From CAZWDL01 sp964632995 (GTDB lineage Bacteria; Bacteroidota; Bacteroidia; Chitinophagales; Saprospiraceae): DNA of 64,000 nt. The DNA lies in contig CAZWDL010000029.1 of assembly GCA_964632995.1 (NCBI GenBank), positions 1 through 64,000 on the forward strand. Reading direction: 5' to 3'. Both the position numbers and the translations under genes were made by a program. The stretch's first letter is position 1, and each line of letters begins with the position of its first letter. Positions 60,654 to 64,000 of the stretch are shown here, in pieces. The notes below the pieces were generated by a model. That model searched no databases. It was given only the letters and a program-made list of their open reading frames with translations, and was not told the DNA's origin.

Positions 60654-61589
60654 TTACTCTGCGACGTAAAAATCATAAATCCGCTTCGATATATTCGCCA
60701 TCACCTCCGTCGCCAGCTCATCCGATTGCCAATCCTTGGAGAGCAGGACCAGCACGTATTTCCGGCCATCGGGCAGCAGTACCAGTCCGGAGTCGTGGCG
60801 CACCTGGGTGATCCAGCCCGTTTTGTGCGCCACCTGCACCGCCTCGGGCAACTGCGCAGGGATTACGTCGTTGAAGTGCTGATCGAGCAGGATATCGATC
60901 ATCTCCTGACTGGCGGCCTCGCTGACGACTTCGCCGCGGCCCAGTTTTTCGAAGATGACCATCAGGTCGTAAGCCGTGGTGCGGTTGCTGAGGCCCTGGC
61001 GGTAGGCCTTGATGTCCTCCACACCGCGTAGTACCTGAATGTAGGGCGCGCCGAGCTCGCGCATCGTCTGCGTCACTTTTTTGGCGTCCACCAGATCGAT
61101 GACGATATTTGTCGCCAGGTTGGAGCTGTAGGTGATCATATCGATCACAAGTTCCTTGATGCTGGCCTTTTGCCCGATCTGACCGTAGAGCTTTTCCTCC
61201 GAATCCTCTCCGATATCCATGCTGTACTCGCTGCTGTCGACGATGCTGTAAAAGGTGTTTTTGATGACCAGCGAATCGTCCAGGTCGAAACGTCCCTGTT
61301 CGGCCTGCTTGTAAACTTCGATCATCACCGGTGTTTTCATGGTGCTGGCCGCGTGGAAGAGGACGGTGTCGTTGATCAGCAGGGTACGTGCGGTATCCTC
61401 CAAATCGCGGGAGGCGACGGCAAAAATTCCGGGAGAGCGGGACAGCTCCTGACGCACCTCAGCTTCGAGCTCAGCCAGCGGATCGGCGGGCGGGGTGGAA
61501 CATCCGGGGAAAAATGCCGTAGAAAGGGGAACCAGTATAGTCAGGATGATTAGTATCCTGAAATTGAATCTTGGCAAATAGCGGCGCAT
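60654..61589 (-). CDS. Class A beta-lactamase-like lipoprotein (serine hydrolase)
   Basis: The 311-residue protein has a lipoprotein leader (PGC, Cys30) and the class A fold: STMK (Ser82-Lys85), SSN at 155-157, Glu191 at the distance expected for the deacylation Glu166 (36 residues after the SxN serine), and KTG at 256-258. The omega loop reads RGVEDIKAY rather than the usual ExxLN form. The spacing suits a beta-lactamase-like transacylase; whether it hydrolyses beta-lactams or a wall peptide is uncertain. It lies 35 bases upstream of the CPBP gene on the same strand. Confidence 0.85.
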   Translation of the reverse strand: MRRYLPRFNFRILIILTILVPLSTAFFPGCSTPPADPLAELEAEVRQELSRSPGIFAVASRDLEDTARTLLINDTVLFHAASTMKTPVMIEVYKQAEQGRFDLDDSLVIKNTFYSIVDSSEYSMDIGEDSEEKLYGQIGQKASIKELVIDMITYSSNLATNIVIDLVDAKKVTQTMRELGAPYIQVLRGVEDIKAYRQGLSNRTTAYDLMVIFEKLGRGEVVSEAASQEMIDILLDQHFNDVIPAQLPEAVQVAHKTGWITQVRHDSGLVLLPDGRKYVLVLLSKDWQSDELATEVMANISKRIYDFYVAE

Positions 61590-61874
61590 GTGTTTTCAAT
61601 TTAATGTTCGATCAGCCAAAATAAGAAACTCCAAACAATTGGGGCGCCATTCTCTAGAAGGTTACTAGAAAATATCCAGACCGATTCTGTCTGACGGATA
61701 AAAGTTTATCGGTCCAAATCTTCTGCTGGTAGATAAAAATTCGTATTCTGCACAATCATTGTTATTCTGGGAACATCAAAGGTTTTATGCAGTTTCTCCA
61801 TAATGAGTGACTGCTGAGGTTTTTACTATGCGCCAGCAATTACAACTATTAATCACAACAAACCCATTCCACTC

Positions 61875-62678
61875 ATGAACGCACACGAAATCGACTATCA
61901 GATCTACGGCGAAGAAATGCAGTTCGTCGAAATTGAATTGGACCCTTACGAGACCGTCATCGCCGAAGCCGGCGGCATGATGATGATGGACCACGATATC
62001 GAGATGGCCACTATCTTCGGCGACGGCAGTCACAAGGAGCAAAGCGGCGGCATCTGGGACAAGGTGCTGTCGGCAGGAAAGCGACTCATTACGGGTGAGA
62101 GCCTCTTTATGACCGCCTTTACCCATACCGGCCAGGGTAAGCGTCGCGTTTCCTTTGCCTCGCCCTATCCTGGCAAAATTATCCCGCTCGACCTCGATGA
62201 GCTGGAGGGCAAGGTCGTCTGCCAGAAAGACGCCTTCCTCTGCGCCGCCAAGGGGGTTTCCGTGGGTATTGAATTCTCCAAACGCCTCGGCCGCGGTTTC
62301 TTCGGCGGCGAGGGTTTCATCATGCAGAAGCTGGAAGGCGACGGACTCGCCTTCCTGCATGCCGGCGGCCATGTGACTATGCGCGAGCTGACCATCGGTG
62401 AGGTCCTGCTCGTCGATACCGGCTGCCTCGTCGGCTTCGCCGGTCAGGTCGACTACGACATCGAATACGTCAAAGGGGTCCGCAATATGTTCTTCGGCGG
62501 GGAAGGTTTATTCTACGCCCGCCTGGAAGGCCCCGGCAAGGTATGGATCCAATCGCTTCCCTTCAGCCGCCTAGCCGATCGCGTGCTGCGGGCCGCACCG
62601 CAGTACGGCGGTAAGGACAAAGGCGAAGGCAGTGCGCTCGGCGGGCTGGGGGATTTGTTGCAGGGGGATAACTGGTGA
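61875..62678 (+). CDS. TIGR00266/AIM24-family protein
   Basis: The 267-residue protein shows the AIM24 beta-roll pattern: MQFVEIELDPYETVIAEAGGMMMMD, ESLFMTAFTHTGQGKRRVSFASPYPG in blocks, GIEFSKRLGRGFFGGEGF-type glycine turns and GEGLFYARLEGPGKVWIQ. It is cytoplasmic and has no enzyme motif; the family is linked to mitochondrial integrity in yeast and is of unknown function in bacteria. It seems intact. Seven bases after its stop starts the 5'-truncated M19-like gene. Confidence 0.9.
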   Translation: MNAHEIDYQIYGEEMQFVEIELDPYETVIAEAGGMMMMDHDIEMATIFGDGSHKEQSGGIWDKVLSAGKRLITGESLFMTAFTHTGQGKRRVSFASPYPGKIIPLDLDELEGKVVCQKDAFLCAAKGVSVGIEFSKRLGRGFFGGEGFIMQKLEGDGLAFLHAGGHVTMRELTIGEVLLVDTGCLVGFAGQVDYDIEYVKGVRNMFFGGEGLFYARLEGPGKVWIQSLPFSRLADRVLRAAPQYGGKDKGEGSALGGLGDLLQGDNW

Positions 62679-62685
62679 TTGAAGA

Positions 62686-63477
62686 ATGAACGGAAGAAGT
62701 TGGGAACTTTATCATTACCGGAAAGAAAAAGGATACGGTCAGATCCCCATTATGGCCACCCATATGGGCACCACCGGTATCAGTTATCATCCGGATGAGA
62801 TCAAACGCTATATCACGGAGAAGGAAGTTAAAAAAGACCGCGGCTATGTCCAGGTTACCTACGAGCGGCCCGAAGGCATTGGCGCGAATTCCAACCGCGA
62901 CCGGTTTAAAACCTACTTCAACCCCTGGTCGATCAATCTTTACAATGAGGAAATCGGAAAAATCCTTGACTCCGGCGGCCTGACCGGACTAAACCTCGAT
63001 CAGCGCATTCAGGGCGTCGATAAAGTTAAAGGAGAGTTCTTCTGTGAGGAGGAGTTCAAAATGATGATGGAAAACCGGATTCACATGAAAGACGACGACA
63101 ATTTCGAGGAGGAGGAAACGCAATTTGAAGAGGAGGAAGTCGCCGATCGCGGCCTGTTGCGCTTTAAAGAACGCCAACATCTCCGCCACCTGTGCAACAA
63201 CATCCTGCACATCGTTCGCCAGGGTGGGGAGCGCGCCTGGAAGCACCTCTGCATCGGCTCCGATTTCGACGGGCTCATCAATCCCATCAATACCTGCATC
63301 AACTGCACCGAATACGGAAAGCTGGAAGACATGATGGCGGAGGAACTCGGCGAAATGATCGAGGAAGCCAAGGCCGAAGACTCGCAGGCGGAGTTCTACG
63401 AGGATGATCTCAAGCTACGAGCGCGCGACATCATGTACCACAACGGGCACGATTTCCTGAAAAGAAACTTCGTATAA
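62686..63477 (+). pseudogene. 5'-truncated M19 (membrane dipeptidase-like) gene
   Basis: The 263 codons match the C-terminal part of M19-type amidohydrolases: QIPIMATHMGTTG, FNPWSINLYNEEIGKIL with GGLTGLNLDQRI, HLCNNILHIV-type and HLCIGSDFDGLINP (metal/substrate site), ending HDFLKRNFV. The N-terminal part with the H-x-D zinc motif and the bridging Glu is missing, and a TGA lies just before the first ATG, so it is probably a remnant and not active. The match is based on motifs read by eye. An alternative is a short, non-catalytic family. Confidence 0.55.
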
Positions 63478-64000
63478 AAATTCGTTTACATCTCCGTTCC
63501 CGACTATCCCTCCTTCAAATTTCCGTTGTCCGAAGCGAAACGGGCGGTGGAAAAAGCCTTGTCGGAAAGCGGCATGAACTGGACCTGTCTGCAAGCCAAC
63601 TATTTTATGGAGGTATGGCTTTCCCCGGCACTTGGTTTTGACTTCGCCAACGGCACAGCCCGGATATTCGGCGACGGCGAGAAGGCATTGAGCTATATAT
63701 CTTTCCGCGACGTGGCCAAATTTGCTGTAGCGGCGCTGGATAACTCCTCAATGAACAATAACATCATCCCCATAGGAGGCCCCCGGGCCCTAAGCCCCAA
63801 TGAAGTCGTCCGTGTTTTTGAGGAAATACACGGCAAGCCTTTTAAAGTTGAACACGTGCCTGTCGAAGCCCTGGAACAGTAACGCGCCGGGGCCGGTAAT
63901 CCGCTGGAACAATCTTTCGCCGCTCTGATGCTCGCCTACGCTGACGGCGCCCCGATGGAAATGGAGGCTCTGCTCAGGAAAGTACCGGTGAGGCTGACTT
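63478..64000 (+). pseudogene. 5'-truncated NAD(P)-binding (NmrA/SDR-like) gene with internal stop
   Basis: Directly in frame after the M19 stop, KFVYISVPDYPSFKFPLSEAK opens in the middle of an NmrA-like Rossmann protein. The rest is typical (SGMNWTCLQANYFMEVW, LSYISFRDVAKFAVAAL, IPIGGPRALSPNEVV). A TAA at 63,880-63,882 interrupts after VEALEQ, yet the same frame continues RAGAGNPLEQSFAALML and AYADGAPMEMEALL to the window edge, which matches the family end. The missing N-terminal half carries the cofactor motif. Three lesions (missing start, missing nucleotide site, nonsense codon) mark a pseudogene; the right end lies outside the window. Confidence 0.7.

Overview
The window looks like a chromosomal segment of a Bacteroidota bacterium, most likely from the Saprospiria (Lewinella/Saprospira-like lineages). 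Taxonomy is inferred from gene content and order: a Bat aerotolerance operon with MoxR and DUF58 proteins; glmS-DUF4290-murA; DUF4270 lipoprotein next to a one-lobed glycogen-synthase-like protein and panC; pheT-coiled coil-zapA-rny; MurA with Asp at the fosfomycin-target position; a DUF5723 outer-membrane protein; many lipoproteins; and TAnnTTTG-like -7 boxes. No ribosomal genes, phage, integrase, transposase or CRISPR array were seen. One tRNA is present.

Layout. 0-3.1 kb: a WD40 propeller (cut by the window edge) convergent with a caspase-family peptidase. 3.1-4.1 kb: a repeat-rich non-coding island. 4.1-5.8 kb: modB-modC molybdate-type ABC genes. 5.8-13.8 kb: a catabolic and hypothetical block with a frameshifted gene, two sulfatases, a DUF1080 lipoprotein and an alkaline-phosphatase-fold protein. 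13.9-21 kb: TetR regulator, CYTH phosphatase, MFS carrier, and the murA/DUF4290/glmS envelope-precursor genes. 21-26.5 kb: DUF4270, glycogen-synthase-like protein, panC, metallo-beta-lactamase-fold protein, PIG-L deacetylase. 26.8-31.7 kb: the pheT to rny operon, closed by strong hairpin terminators. 32-40.4 kb: an eight-gene moxR/bat operon on the minus strand. 40.5-46 kb: two small lipoproteins, lptB, a beta-barrel protein, a LysM glucosaminidase, and a membrane protein joining a degenerate HD domain to a PycTM-like module. 46.4-49.5 kb: a large lipoprotein and a DUF5723 protein. 49.7-61.6 kb: tRNA-Met, GH18 chitinase, MFS, SH3 protein, two SDRs, an aminoglycoside-adenylyltransferase-like protein, uvrB, a CPBP protease and a class A beta-lactamase-like lipoprotein. 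61.9-64 kb: an AIM24 protein followed by remnants of two truncated genes.

How the parts fit. Several operons serve the envelope (GlmS and MurA for UDP-amino sugars, LptB for LPS export, glucosaminidase for wall turnover, Bat proteins for membrane stress). Sulfatases, DUF1080 and GH18 suggest feeding on sulfated glycans and chitin. MurA(Asp), an ANT(6)-like enzyme and a beta-lactamase-like protein suggest intrinsic drug tolerance, but only the MurA substitution has a strong mechanistic precedent.

The observations most worth following are the HD-PycTM fusion whose HD metal site is lost, the decaying gene junction at the right end, the dispersed intergenic repeat copies shared between 4.0, 26.6 and 46.3 kb, the 22-bp inverted repeat between rny and batD, and the caspase/WD40 pair.
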